64,000 nucleotides of DNA, from positions 1,284,501-1,348,500 of the forward strand of contig NC_017790.1 of assembly GCF_000252445.1 (NCBI RefSeq), in the 5' to 3' direction. Made by a program: the position numbers and the translations under genes. This document shows positions 21,942 through 30,385 of this stretch, one piece after another; positions within the stretch are counted from its first letter, which is position 1; every line of letters begins with the position of its first letter. Source of the DNA: Deinococcus gobiensis I-0. Lineage in GTDB: Bacteria > Deinococcota > Deinococci > Deinococcales > Deinococcaceae. The notes beneath the pieces were generated by a model. The model ran no database searches and had not been told where the DNA came from. It was given only the letters and a program-made list of their open reading frames with translations.

Positions 21942-23258
21942 TTACTGCAACGCCTGAATTCCGCGCTTGAGGATCGCGTCGCCCTGCGTGTCCACCACGG
22001 CCTCGCCCTGGGTCGAGCTGCGCTCGGGGCGCTTGACCTCGCCGGTGTAGGTGAACTTGCCGTCCTTGTCGGCCGTGACCGTCACCGGCTTGCCCGCCAC
22101 CGTGATCGTCAGCTTGCTGCCCGGAGTCGCGCCGCCGCCCGTGAAGTTCAGCGGCAGGGTGTAGCGCGTGTCGGTCACCACGATGTCGGGCGTGATGCCC
22201 TTCTTGTGGATCTCGCGGCCCTTGGGGGTCAGCCACGCGCTGTTCACGATGGCGACCTTGCCGCCGTCGGGCAGCGTCACCGGAATCTGGGCGACGCCCT
22301 TGCCGAAGGTCTGCTCGCCGATGATGGTCGCGCGCCCGGCGTCCTGGAGCGCGCCCGAGACGACCTCGCTGGCGCTGGCGCTGTTCTTGTTGACGAGCAC
22401 GACCAGCCTGCCGGTGTAGTCGCTGGGCTGGTTGCGGGCCTGCCCGTAGACCTGCGGCTTGGCGTCGCGCTCGCGCAGGCTCACGATAGGGCCGCTCTGC
22501 AGGAACTGGTCGGCCACGTCCACGCCGGCCGAGAGCAGGCCGCCGCCGTTGTCGCGCAGGTCCAGGATGAGTTTCTGCACGCCCTGCTTTTTCATGTCCG
22601 CGACCGCTTCACGGAACTGGGCGCTGGCCTGCTCGTTGTAGAAGGTGTTCAGGGCGATGTAGCCGATCTTGCCCGGCAGCACCGTCTTCTCGACGCTGAT
22701 GATGTTGACCTTGTCGCGCGTGAGCTTGACCGTGTAGGGCTTGCCCTGACGCGCGAAGGTCACGTTCACGGCCGAGCCGATGGGGCCGCGCACCAGTTTC
22801 ACGATGTCGTCGAGCTTGGCGCCCGTCACGTCCTTGTCGCCGATCTTGACGAACACGTCGCCGATCTGCACGCCGCTTTTCGAGGCCGCGTTGCCCTTGT
22901 AGACGTTGTCCACCTTGCCGCCCGTGCCGTCGCCGTTGACCCCGACCAGCGTCACGCCGATGCCGCCGAAGGACCCGCTGAGGTTCTCGGCGTCGATCTC
23001 GTTGTTCGACGGCTCGGTGTAGTACGTGAACTCGTCGTTCAGGCTGCCGATCGCGCCGTTGATTGCGCCGCGCAGCAGCTTGTCCTGGTCCACCGGGTAG
23101 AGGTAGTACTTGTTCAGGTCGTTCAGGACGGTCAGGAGGGTCTTGCCCTCGGAGGAGTTGCCCAGATTCTGCGCGGTGTAGCCGCCCATCTGTGCATAGG
23201 CGACAGCGGCGGTCAGGGCCAGGGTTCCGGCCACGACGAACAGACGGTTGCGGTTCAC
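21942..23258 (-). CDS. S41 C-terminal-processing peptidase
   Basis: Exported Tsp/CtpA-type protease that trims C-termini of envelope proteins. A signal peptide or N-terminal anchor (LFVVAGTLALTAAVAYAQ) precedes the S41 N-region. The PDZ domain holds GGIGVTLVGVNG and VQIGDVFVKIGD. The catalytic domain has ILDLRDNGGG, the nucleophile Ser in NKNSASASEVV and the Lys in GEQTFGKGVAQ. 438 residues. The GTG at 23258 is 7 nt after TATTCT and is preferred over an ATG upstream of that promoter. GCATTT-G-AAATGC (23289-23301) overlaps the -35 region. Confidence 0.92.
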   Translation of the reverse strand: MNRNRLFVVAGTLALTAAVAYAQMGGYTAQNLGNSSEGKTLLTVLNDLNKYYLYPVDQDKLLRGAINGAIGSLNDEFTYYTEPSNNEIDAENLSGSFGGIGVTLVGVNGDGTGGKVDNVYKGNAASKSGVQIGDVFVKIGDKDVTGAKLDDIVKLVRGPIGSAVNVTFARQGKPYTVKLTRDKVNIISVEKTVLPGKIGYIALNTFYNEQASAQFREAVADMKKQGVQKLILDLRDNGGGLLSAGVDVADQFLQSGPIVSLRERDAKPQVYGQARNQPSDYTGRLVVLVNKNSASASEVVSGALQDAGRATIIGEQTFGKGVAQIPVTLPDGGKVAIVNSAWLTPKGREIHKKGITPDIVVTDTRYTLPLNFTGGGATPGSKLTITVAGKPVTVTADKDGKFTYTGEVKRPERSSTQGEAVVDTQGDAILKRGIQALQ

Positions 23259-23288
23259 GCTCCGGAGAATAGAGCGCTTCCCTGTGGG

Positions 23289-23301
23289 GCATTTGAAATG
23301 C
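23289..23301. promoter_or_regulatory. Palindrome in the S41 protease promoter
   Basis: GCATTT-G-AAATGC is a perfect 6+1+6 palindrome placed about 18 bp upstream of the S41 protease -10, that is, over the -35 position. A similar element, GCATT-CCA-AATGC, occurs at 36386-36398 just after the -10 of the PfkB kinase. Possibly an operator; the binding protein is unknown. Confidence 0.35.
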
Positions 23302-23387
23302 AAGTGACAGCTGCGTAGGGAAGATGAGAGCCGCGCCAGCGCCCCTTCACGTCCGGGGCCGGGCCTGGGCTATGCTGAGTGTCAGGC

Positions 23388-23456
23388 ATGCACAGTTTCC
23401 TTCTTCTCGCCGCACGTCGGGCCCATTGCCGGTCTTCTCAGGGGCCAGAAGCATGA
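23388..23456 (+). CDS. 22-codon leader ORF overlapping ftsE
   Basis: ATG at 23388 lies 11 nt after TATGCT (23371-23376), giving a leader of only a few nt. The frame runs 22 codons and stops at TGA 23454-23456, overlapping the ftsE ATG (ATGA). The peptide begins MHSFLLLAARRAH. ftsE itself has only a weak AGGGG about 10 nt before its ATG, so translation of ftsE may depend on re-initiation after this ORF. Not recognised as any known peptide. Confidence 0.4.
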   Translation: MHSFLLLAARRAHCRSSQGPEA

Positions 23457-24136
23457 TCGATTTCCGCGGTGTGACGCTCGAATACCCGGTGACGCGTACG
23501 CTGGCACTCGACAACCTCAGCCTGCACGTCACCAAGGGCGAGTTCGTGTACCTGGTGGGGCATTCGGGCGCGGGCAAGAGCAGCTTCATGAACCTCGTCC
23601 TCAAGCGGGCGCTGCCCACGCGCGGCGAGGTCCGTGTGGCGGGCGAGCCGCTCTCGCGCTACCGGGGCCGCCGCACGCCGCTGCTGCGCCGGCGCATGGG
23701 CACGGTGTTTCAGGACAACCTGCTGCTGCATCACCTGAGCGCCTACGACAACGTGGCCTTCGCCCTGCGCGTGACCGGCGTGCCCGCGCGCGAGTGGCCG
23801 GCGCGGGTGTCGGGGGCGCTGCGCACGGTGGGTCTGGAACACAAGAAACAGGCCCTGCCGCTGCAACTGTCGCTGGGCGAGCAGCAGCGCGTCGCCATCG
23901 CGCGGGCCATCGTCTCGGACCCGCCCCTGCTGCTGGCCGACGAGCCGACCGGCAACCTCGACCCCGACAACAGCCGCGAGGTCCTCAAGGTCCTCCAGAA
24001 CGTCAACCTGCGCGGCACGACGGTGGTGGTGGCGACCCACGCCCGCGACCTCGTGGAGACCTTCCGGCACCGCACGCTGACGCTGCGCAAGGGCAAGCTG
24101 GTCCGCGACGACGCCCTGGGCGGCTACGCGCTGTGA
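23453..24136 (+). CDS. ftsE: Cell-division ABC ATPase FtsE
   Basis: ATPase of the FtsEX complex, which controls septal peptidoglycan hydrolysis. Walker A is GHSGAGKSS (about residues 35-43), the signature is LSLGEQQRVAIARA, Walker B is LLLADEPTGNLD and the H-loop is VVVATHARD. 227 residues. The ATG is at 23453 with a poor Shine-Dalgarno and overlaps the stop of a short upstream ORF. The 3' end overlaps the ftsX GTG by 4 nt (GTGA). First gene of an ftsE-ftsX-EnvC-like operon. Confidence 0.95.
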   Translation: MIDFRGVTLEYPVTRTLALDNLSLHVTKGEFVYLVGHSGAGKSSFMNLVLKRALPTRGEVRVAGEPLSRYRGRRTPLLRRRMGTVFQDNLLLHHLSAYDNVAFALRVTGVPAREWPARVSGALRTVGLEHKKQALPLQLSLGEQQRVAIARAIVSDPPLLLADEPTGNLDPDNSREVLKVLQNVNLRGTTVVVATHARDLVETFRHRTLTLRKGKLVRDDALGGYAL

Positions 24137-24996
24137 GCTATCACTTCCGGCAGGCGCTGCTCGCCATGCGCGCCAACCTCACGGCGACCTTCTCGACCCT
24201 GACCACCATGACCATCACGCTGCTCGTGCTGGGCGCGGTGCTGCTGCTCACCCTGAACGTCAACCGGACCCTGTCGCAGCTCGAATCGCAGGTCGAGGTG
24301 GCCGCCTACCTCACCTCGTCGGCCGACGGCGAGGCGCTGCTCGCGCGTGTGCGCGCCTACCCGCAGGTACGTGCGGCCTCGCTGGTGAGCCCCGAACAGG
24401 TGCTGAGCGAGATGACGCGCGACTACCCCTACGCCCGTGAGGCGGCGGCGCTGGCGGGCAACCCCTTTCCCGAGACGCTGCGGATGCGTGTGGCGAGGGT
24501 CGAGGACTCGCGCCGGGTCGCCGACGCGGTCTCGGCGCTGCCCGGCGTCGAGGACGTCGAGTACGGCGCGGGCTACGTGGACCCGGCCGTACGCACCCTG
24601 ACGGCCGTGCGCGCCGCCGGGTACGCGCTGGTGGCCCTGCTGCTGCTGGGCACGCTGTTCAACATCCTGAACGCGGTGCGGGTCGCCATGTACGCCCGCC
24701 GCAGCGAGATCGGCGTGATGCGCCTGCTGGGGGCCACGCCCGCCTTCATCCGCATGCCGCACCTCATCGAGGGGGTGCTGGTGGGGGTGCTGGCCGCCGC
24801 CCTCTCGGCCGGGCTGCTGGGGCTGGCCTATACGCAGCTCGCGGGGCGGGTGGCGCAGTTCGTGCCGGTGTTCCCGGTCGTCACCGACTGGCAGACCATC
24901 GCGCCCGTGCTGGGCGGGGTGGCGGCGCTGGGCCTCCTGATCGGGCTGCTGGGCAGCCTCTTCGCCACCAGCCGCTACCTGCGGGAGCTGGAGTGA
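24133..24996 (+). CDS. ftsX: Cell-division permease-like protein FtsX
   Basis: Membrane partner of FtsE. It has the FtsX topology: one N-terminal helix (TITLLVLGAVLLLTL, about residues 30-50), an extracytoplasmic ECD with VEVAAYLTSSADG and VSPEQVLSEM, then three helices with RRSEIGVMRLLGATPAFIR between the second and third. 287 residues. The GTG start overlaps the ftsE stop. The 3' end overlaps the next GTG by 4 nt, so the three genes are translated as a unit. Confidence 0.94.
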   Translation: MSYHFRQALLAMRANLTATFSTLTTMTITLLVLGAVLLLTLNVNRTLSQLESQVEVAAYLTSSADGEALLARVRAYPQVRAASLVSPEQVLSEMTRDYPYAREAAALAGNPFPETLRMRVARVEDSRRVADAVSALPGVEDVEYGAGYVDPAVRTLTAVRAAGYALVALLLLGTLFNILNAVRVAMYARRSEIGVMRLLGATPAFIRMPHLIEGVLVGVLAAALSAGLLGLAYTQLAGRVAQFVPVFPVVTDWQTIAPVLGGVAALGLLIGLLGSLFATSRYLRELE

Positions 24997-26525
24997 CCCG
25001 CCCCGCCGGGCGCGGCCCGGCAGCGGCCGCCCTGCTGCTCGCGGCGGCCCTGGCGACGGCCCAGACGGCCTGGGGACCACGCGCCGCCGCGCAGGAGGCC
25101 GCGGCGGTCGCCATTCCTGCCCCCGCGCCGCGCCCACCCCTCAAGTTGCCGACCACCAGCGAGCGCCTGGAGCAGCTTCAGGGCGAGCTGCAACAGCAGC
25201 GCAGCCAGAGCCGCGAGCAGCTCCGGCAGCTCAACGTCATCCGGGGGCGGCTCCAGAGCCTCACCGCGCAGCAGCGCCAGACGCTCGGGCGGCTCGACGC
25301 GCTGGCCGACAGCGTGGCCTCGCTCGAAAACGATCTCGCCCGCGTCACGGCCCGCGTGGCCCTGGCCGAGCGGCAGCTCGACGACCTCGGCGCGCAGCGC
25401 GAGCTGACGCGGGCGCGAGTGGCGAGCCTCCAGGCCGACGTGCGCAGCCTCCTGAACGCCCTGTACCGCGAGCGCAGCGGCCAGTACCTCGCGCTGCTCT
25501 CGCAGGCGAAAAACCTCTCGGACCTGCTCATCCGCCTCGACTACGCCAACATGGCGGGGCGGCGCAACGTGGACGTGATCCAGGCCCTGCGCCGCGAGGC
25601 GGACGTGCTCGCGCAGCAAGAAGCCCTCCAGCAGCAGCAGACGGCGAGGCTCAAGGCGCTCCAGGGCCAGCGGCAGGGCACGCTGGCGGGACTGCGCACG
25701 CGCCGCGCCGAGCAGAACCGCCTGCTCGCGGCCCTCAAGACCTCCGAGCAGGGGCAGCGGGCGCTGCGGGTGCGTACCCAGGCGCAGCAGGCCCTCACGG
25801 CCCAGAGCATCGACCAGCTCGTCGGGCAGGTCGTGAAGGAGCGCGCCCGCATCGAGGCCGAGCGCCAGCGGCTGCTGGAGCAGGAACGCCTGCGCCGCGA
25901 GGCCGAGGCCCGGCGCATCCGCGAGGCGCAGGAACGTGCCCGCCAGGAGGCCCTGCGCCTGGCCCGCGAGCGTGCCGAACAGGAGCGCCGGGCGCGCGAG
26001 GCCCAGGCCGCCCGCGAGCGCGCCGCCGCCCAGGCCGCCGCGCAGGCCCAGCGCGAGCGCCAGCAGGCCCTGGCCCGCGAGCAGGCGACCCTGCGGACCC
26101 GCAGCGTTCAGGTCGCGCAGGCCCAGCAGCGCGCCGAGGTGGAACTCGCGCCTCTGCCGGCCAGCAGCAGCGCCGGGCCGGTAGGGTTTCCGCTGCCCGG
26201 CGGGCAGGTGGCCGCGCCCTTCGGGTCCTCGGGGGCGCAGTGGGTCGTCCTCAGCGGCCCCAGCGGCGCGCAGGCGACCGCCGCGCTGGAGGGCAACGTG
26301 CTGGCCGCGACCTATTACGCCTCGCTGGGCTGGGTCGTGCTGCTCGACAACGGTTCGGGCATCGTGACCGGCTATTTCGGGCTTCAGAACGCGGGCGTCA
26401 ATGTCGGGGACCGGGTGGCGCGCGGCGCGCCGCTGGGGGTCATCGGGGGCAGCCACATCTTCGGCCTCGACCGCATGGCCTTCCAGCTGCGGCAGGGCAC
26501 CCAGGCGGTCGCGCCGAGCTTCTGA
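24993..26525 (+). CDS. EnvC-like coiled-coil protein with degenerate LytM domain
   Basis: Exported protein: signal peptide (ALLLAAALATAQTA), then a long coiled coil from about residue 50 to 380 with LQGELQQQRSQSREQL and Arg/Ala/Glu/Gln-rich heptads. The last 110 residues form a LytM/M23-type domain (VAAPFGSSG ... GSGIVTGYFGLQNAGVNVGDRV ... HIFGLDRMAFQL). The zinc ligands of active M23 enzymes are missing: the HxH pair reads DRMAF and YGHL reads GYFGL. Degenerate LytM domains are typical of EnvC/NlpD amidase activators. The position directly behind ftsEX supports that role. The likely client is the amidase encoded at 39188-41044. 510 residues. Confidence 0.88.
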   Translation: MTRPAGRGPAAAALLLAAALATAQTAWGPRAAAQEAAAVAIPAPAPRPPLKLPTTSERLEQLQGELQQQRSQSREQLRQLNVIRGRLQSLTAQQRQTLGRLDALADSVASLENDLARVTARVALAERQLDDLGAQRELTRARVASLQADVRSLLNALYRERSGQYLALLSQAKNLSDLLIRLDYANMAGRRNVDVIQALRREADVLAQQEALQQQQTARLKALQGQRQGTLAGLRTRRAEQNRLLAALKTSEQGQRALRVRTQAQQALTAQSIDQLVGQVVKERARIEAERQRLLEQERLRREAEARRIREAQERARQEALRLARERAEQERRAREAQAARERAAAQAAAQAQRERQQALAREQATLRTRSVQVAQAQQRAEVELAPLPASSSAGPVGFPLPGGQVAAPFGSSGAQWVVLSGPSGAQATAALEGNVLAATYYASLGWVVLLDNGSGIVTGYFGLQNAGVNVGDRVARGAPLGVIGGSHIFGLDRMAFQLRQGTQAVAPSF

Positions 26526-26677
26526 GGGGCGGGGCGGGCCGCGCTTGCCCCCACTCCCGCGTTTCTGATACTCTCTTTCGGTGCGCTCCCGGTTGGCTGC
26601 TGACGGGCGCATGATCTCCGTGCAGTCCTACTGCGGAGACGGCACCCTCAAAATTCAACCCCCCGAGGTTTTTGCAC

Positions 26678-26926
26678 ATGGTCAAGATTCGCCTGTCCCG
26701 TTTCGGTTCCGCCCACAACCCCCACTACCGCATCGTCGTGACCGACTCGCGCCGTCCCCGTGACGGCGGCTACATCGAGAACCTCGGCCACTACGACCCC
26801 CGCAAGACGAGCGAGAACTACGTCAAGGTCAACACCGAGCGCGCCGACTACTGGCTCGCGCAGGGCGCCCAGCCCACGGCGACCGCCAAGCGCGTCCTGA
26901 AGTCGCAGGGCGTCAAGTTCGCCTGA
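26678..26926 (+). CDS. rpsP: 30S ribosomal protein S16
   Basis: Small-subunit protein of 82 residues: [33 protein letters not shown] and [14 protein letters not shown] are classic S16. The ATG at 26678 has GAGG upstream. The nearest promoter, TACTCT at 26569-26574, is about 100 nt upstream. A GTG 6 nt after that -10 (26581) opens a 60-codon frame running out of phase into rpsP, which could be a chance frame or an overlapping leader ORF. Usual neighbours such as rimM and trmD are absent. Confidence 0.97.
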   Translation: MVKIRLSRFGSAHNPHYRIVVTDSRRPRDGGYIENLGHYDPRKTSENYVKVNTERADYWLAQGAQPTATAKRVLKSQGVKFA

Positions 26927-26950
26927 GCGGACCCGAACCAAAAGAGAAGG

Positions 26951-26975
26951 AGGCCCTCAGGGGCCTCTTTTTTTG
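26951..26975 (+). terminator. Intrinsic terminator of rpsP
   Basis: GAGGCC-CTCAGG-GGCCTC stem-loop (26951-26968) followed by seven T residues, 24 nt after the rpsP stop. Confidence 0.9.
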
Positions 26976-26999
26976 TCCTGTGGCGCGGCCGGCCGGTCC

Positions 27000-27779
27000 C
27001 TAGTTCAGCACGCGCGTACCCTGCGACTGCACCGGGGTCCAGTCGGCACGGAAGAGCAGGGTGTCCTGCGGCCCGCGCACCGGCACGTACCACACCCGCA
27101 CGCCGCCCTCGTGGTGCGCCAGGGGCAGGAAGGCGGTCTGGCCCGCCCGCAGGGTATTCAGGGGCTGGCCCTGCGGGTCGCGCACGAGCAGCCAGCCGTT
27201 GACGCTGCGCGGTGACCAGCCCGCCAGCCGCAGCTCGGAGCGGGACACATTGCGGATCTGCGCGCCGCTGGGCGTCAGGGTCACGCTCAGGTCGGGCCAT
27301 TCGGGCACGCGGCTGCGGCTCCAGCGGGCCTGGAAGCCCAGTTCGGTGCGCCGGGTGCGGGGGGAGGCGGCGCTGGAGAGCAGGCCGGCCAGCCCGCACA
27401 GCAGCAGGGTCAGGCCCGCGACCAGGGGCAGGGTCTGACCCGCGCCCGTCGTCAGGGCCGACCAGCCCAGCGCGGCCCCGAGCAGCGCGGCGATCAGCGG
27501 CCAGGTCCAGCCGGGGCGCGTGCGGGCGCGGCGGTAGCCCGGCACCCAGAATTCGAGCACGAGCAGGAGGCCGCCCCCCACGCCGAAGAGGGGAGGCACG
27601 TCCAGCACCGGGGCGAGCAGCAGCGCCAGCAGCCCCGCAACGGCCCACCACGCCGCGCCCGGCCGCCAGCCGCGCCGGGCCTCCCGCCAGACCTGCCCCA
27701 GCCAGTAGGCGGCCAGCAGCAGCAAACTCAGCCCGAACAGGGGGGTCACGCCGGGCAGCAGGGGGGTCAGGAGGTCCAC
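27000..27779 (-). CDS. Membrane protein with extracytoplasmic beta domain, unknown
   Basis: Not recognised. About five hydrophobic helices occupy residues 1-140 (for example LFGLSLLLLAAYWLG, GLLALLLAPVLDV and PLVAGLTLLLCGLAG). A soluble domain of about 115 residues follows, beta-rich with several Trp (LAGWSPRSVNGWLLV, VRVWYVPVRG). 259 residues. The GTG at 27779 abuts the stop of moaB (27780-27782), so the two are probably co-transcribed and coupled. No link to molybdenum is evident from its sequence. Confidence 0.72.
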   Translation of the reverse strand: MDLLTPLLPGVTPLFGLSLLLLAAYWLGQVWREARRGWRPGAAWWAVAGLLALLLAPVLDVPPLFGVGGGLLLVLEFWVPGYRRARTRPGWTWPLIAALLGAALGWSALTTGAGQTLPLVAGLTLLLCGLAGLLSSAASPRTRRTELGFQARWSRSRVPEWPDLSVTLTPSGAQIRNVSRSELRLAGWSPRSVNGWLLVRDPQGQPLNTLRAGQTAFLPLAHHEGGVRVWYVPVRGPQDTLLFRADWTPVQSQGTRVLN

Positions 27780-28409
27780 CTAGTCCTCCTGCCGGCCCGC
27801 AGCGCCGCCGGTGTTGGCGTGGCGGCCCAGGCTGGCGGGGCGCGCGGCTCCCCCCAGGCCGGGCTGCCCCTGACGGGCGACCTCGAAGACCAGATGCCCG
27901 AGCTGGTCGCGCAGCAGCCCCTCCCAGGCCGTCTGCACGGCGTTCAGGCTGCCCGGCAGGGCAAACAGCAGCGCTCCGCGCGACAGCCCCCCCAGCGCCC
28001 GCGAGAGCATGGCCGCGCCCCCCACCTGCGCGTACGAGAGCATCCGGAACAGTTCGCCGAAGCCCGGAATCGGCTTGACGATCAGCGATTCGATGACGGG
28101 AATGGTCACGTCGCGCCCGGCGATGCCCGTGCCGCCGCTGGTGATCACGAGGTCGCAGCCCTGCATGAGCCGCACGAGCGCCGAGCGGATCTCGACCGCG
28201 TCGTCGCGCACGATGACGTGCCCGGTGACCTCGTGCCCGGCCGCGAGCAGCTGCGCACGCAGATACTGGCCGCTGGTATCGGTCTCGGGCGTGCGCGTGT
28301 CGCTGATGGTCACCACCGCCGCCCGCACCCGGCTCGGCCCGGCCGCCTGATGCTGCGGCGTGGCCGTCGAGGGGGTGATGGTCGAAGGCGGGGCGGCGGG
28401 GTCACTCAT
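27780..28409 (-). CDS. moaB: MoaB/Mog-family molybdopterin biosynthesis protein
   Basis: Predicted to adenylylate molybdopterin before molybdate insertion. The family core is clear: [11 protein letters not shown] (about residues 31-41), [29 protein letters not shown] and [15 protein letters not shown]. The 25-residue proline/threonine-rich N-terminal extension and a disordered C-terminal tail of about 30 residues are extra. 209 residues. The ATG at 28409 is 7 nt after TATAAC, leaderless. Confidence 0.92.
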   Translation of the reverse strand: MSDPAAPPSTITPSTATPQHQAAGPSRVRAAVVTISDTRTPETDTSGQYLRAQLLAAGHEVTGHVIVRDDAVEIRSALVRLMQGCDLVITSGGTGIAGRDVTIPVIESLIVKPIPGFGELFRMLSYAQVGGAAMLSRALGGLSRGALLFALPGSLNAVQTAWEGLLRDQLGHLVFEVARQGQPGLGGAARPASLGRHANTGGAAGRQED

Positions 28410-28509
28410 GTGCAGTGTTATACGTCCTGTGCCGGGCGACCGACAGCGGCGTTTCTCCGGAAGTCGGGGGGGGGTGGCCGGCCGGCTGCGCCGACCCTTC
28501 GGGCAACGC

Positions 28510-28538
28510 TTGACAAATTTCGCCTCCCGACCTATTCT
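28510..28538 (+). promoter_or_regulatory. Promoter of the initiator tRNA gene
   Basis: TTGACA (28510-28515) and TATTCT (28533-28538) with a 17-nt spacer, the best match to the sigma-70 consensus in the window. About 60 nt separate the -10 from the mature tRNA 5' end. Confidence 0.88.
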
Positions 28539-28596
28539 CTTTGAGCGCGAAAGGAAGCCCACGGGCAGACGGAAACGCGAGAAGAAGTACCAGAGT

Positions 28597-28679
<83 letters not shown>

Positions 28680-28716
28680 AACTCCCGTCCAAGTGGCGGG
28701 AGTTATTTTTTGTTTT
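28680..28716 (+). terminator. Intrinsic terminator of tRNA-fMet
   Basis: AACTCCCG and CGGGAGTT (28680-28687, 28697-28704) form the stem; ATTTTTTGTTTT follows. Confidence 0.9.
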
Positions 28717-28718
28717 GT

Positions 28719-28760
28719 ACGCAGGCCGCAGGCTTCCCGACTGGAGCCTGCGGCCTGCGT
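28719..28760. repeat. Perfect 15-bp inverted repeat
   Basis: ACGCAGGCCGCAGGC (28719-28733) and its exact complement (28746-28760) flank a 12-nt loop. It lies between the tRNA terminator and the stop of the convergent hydroxybutyryl-CoA dehydrogenase gene. Neither side has a T-tract directly after the stem. It may end transcription of the dehydrogenase gene in a Rho-independent-like manner or simply act as a transcript 3' stabiliser. Confidence 0.7.
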
Positions 28761-28767
28761 GAGCGGC

Positions 28768-29604
<837 letters not shown>

Positions 29605-29617
29605 AGGTTTCTCCAGT

Positions 29618-30058
29618 TTAATTCTGCTCACCACGAACGGGAAAGCGGTTGAGGATGTCACTGATCTGATGGATGACCGGGGGCAAGTAAGACTGATCGA
29701 GCGCGACGAAGAATGTATGTTCCTGCGTCATTTGATTCGGCGTCAATGAAATCTCGACTTTGAGGCCACCGTTCGGCTGCGCTGTCAGGCGCACTTTCAA
29801 CTCCGGCTCTATCGTCCAGAGACCTGCTTCTCCGTCCAGCTGCTCGTAAAGCATGCGGAGCTCCTCCCTGAAGCGGGCGAGTTCCGCAGTCATCACGAAT
29901 GCTCCGGCGGCCTTCACCCAGGACTGTCCAGGGAGTTCCACTTCAGCCCTGACGTTGAGCCAGTTGGCATCCCAGTCATCGTCTACATCGGGGAATTGGT
30001 AGCCGTCCACGGACAGGCTCAATGGCCCGAGCACAAGGTCAGCCTCAGTCAAAATCAC
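29618..30058 (-). CDS. WapI-immunity-like protein, orphan
   Basis: 146 residues, soluble. The pattern resembles WapI-type immunity proteins: [21 protein letters not shown] near the start (family: D-D-DANWL), an [15 protein letters not shown] helix, [11 protein letters not shown], and a C-terminal [12 protein letters not shown]. No polymorphic toxin or WapA-like gene is nearby. Its GTG (30058) overlaps the stop of the YciI gene (GTGA). The codon use is visibly less GC-rich than neighbours (mid-50s percent by eye against about 70), consistent with recent acquisition. Family call is by pattern memory and moderate only. Confidence 0.6.
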   Translation of the reverse strand: MILTEADLVLGPLSLSVDGYQFPDVDDDWDANWLNVRAEVELPGQSWVKAAGAFVMTAELARFREELRMLYEQLDGEAGLWTIEPELKVRLTAQPNGGLKVEISLTPNQMTQEHTFFVALDQSYLPPVIHQISDILNRFPVRGEQN

Positions 30059-30381
30059 TCCACCAGCGGTACGCCGTCCAGCTCGATCCCCCTGCCGCGC
30101 TTGACGGGCGTGAAGGCCGTGTAGCGGTACTCCGACATCCCCTCCTGCACGAACGGGTCGCCCGCGAAGATGGCCTCCAGTTCGGCCTGGCTTTCGGCGC
30201 GCGCCACCAGTACGCCGCCCGTGCCGTCCACCTTGCGCCCGGAGGTCAGAAACACGCCCGAGACGTAGTGCTGGTCGAGCCACGCGCGGTGCCGGGGCGT
30301 GACGGCGCTCAGTTCGTCGCCGGTCTTGAGGTAGGTGCTCTCGATGATCCACAGGGTCGGGGCGGTCTGGTTCTGCGTCAT
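30055..30381 (-). CDS. YciI family protein
   Basis: Small ferredoxin-like (dimeric alpha/beta barrel) domain: RHRAWLDQHYVSGVFLTSG with the conserved His, GGVLVARAESQAELEAIFAGDPFVQEGM with the conserved Asp, and an aromatic C-terminal strand. 108 residues. The role of the family is unclear; enzyme or regulator. The ATG at 30381 is 6 nt after TAGGCT, leaderless. Coupled to the downstream WapI-like gene by a 4-nt overlap. Confidence 0.9.
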   Translation of the reverse strand: MTQNQTAPTLWIIESTYLKTGDELSAVTPRHRAWLDQHYVSGVFLTSGRKVDGTGGVLVARAESQAELEAIFAGDPFVQEGMSEYRYTAFTPVKRGRGIELDGVPLVE

Positions 30382-30385
30382 GTCT

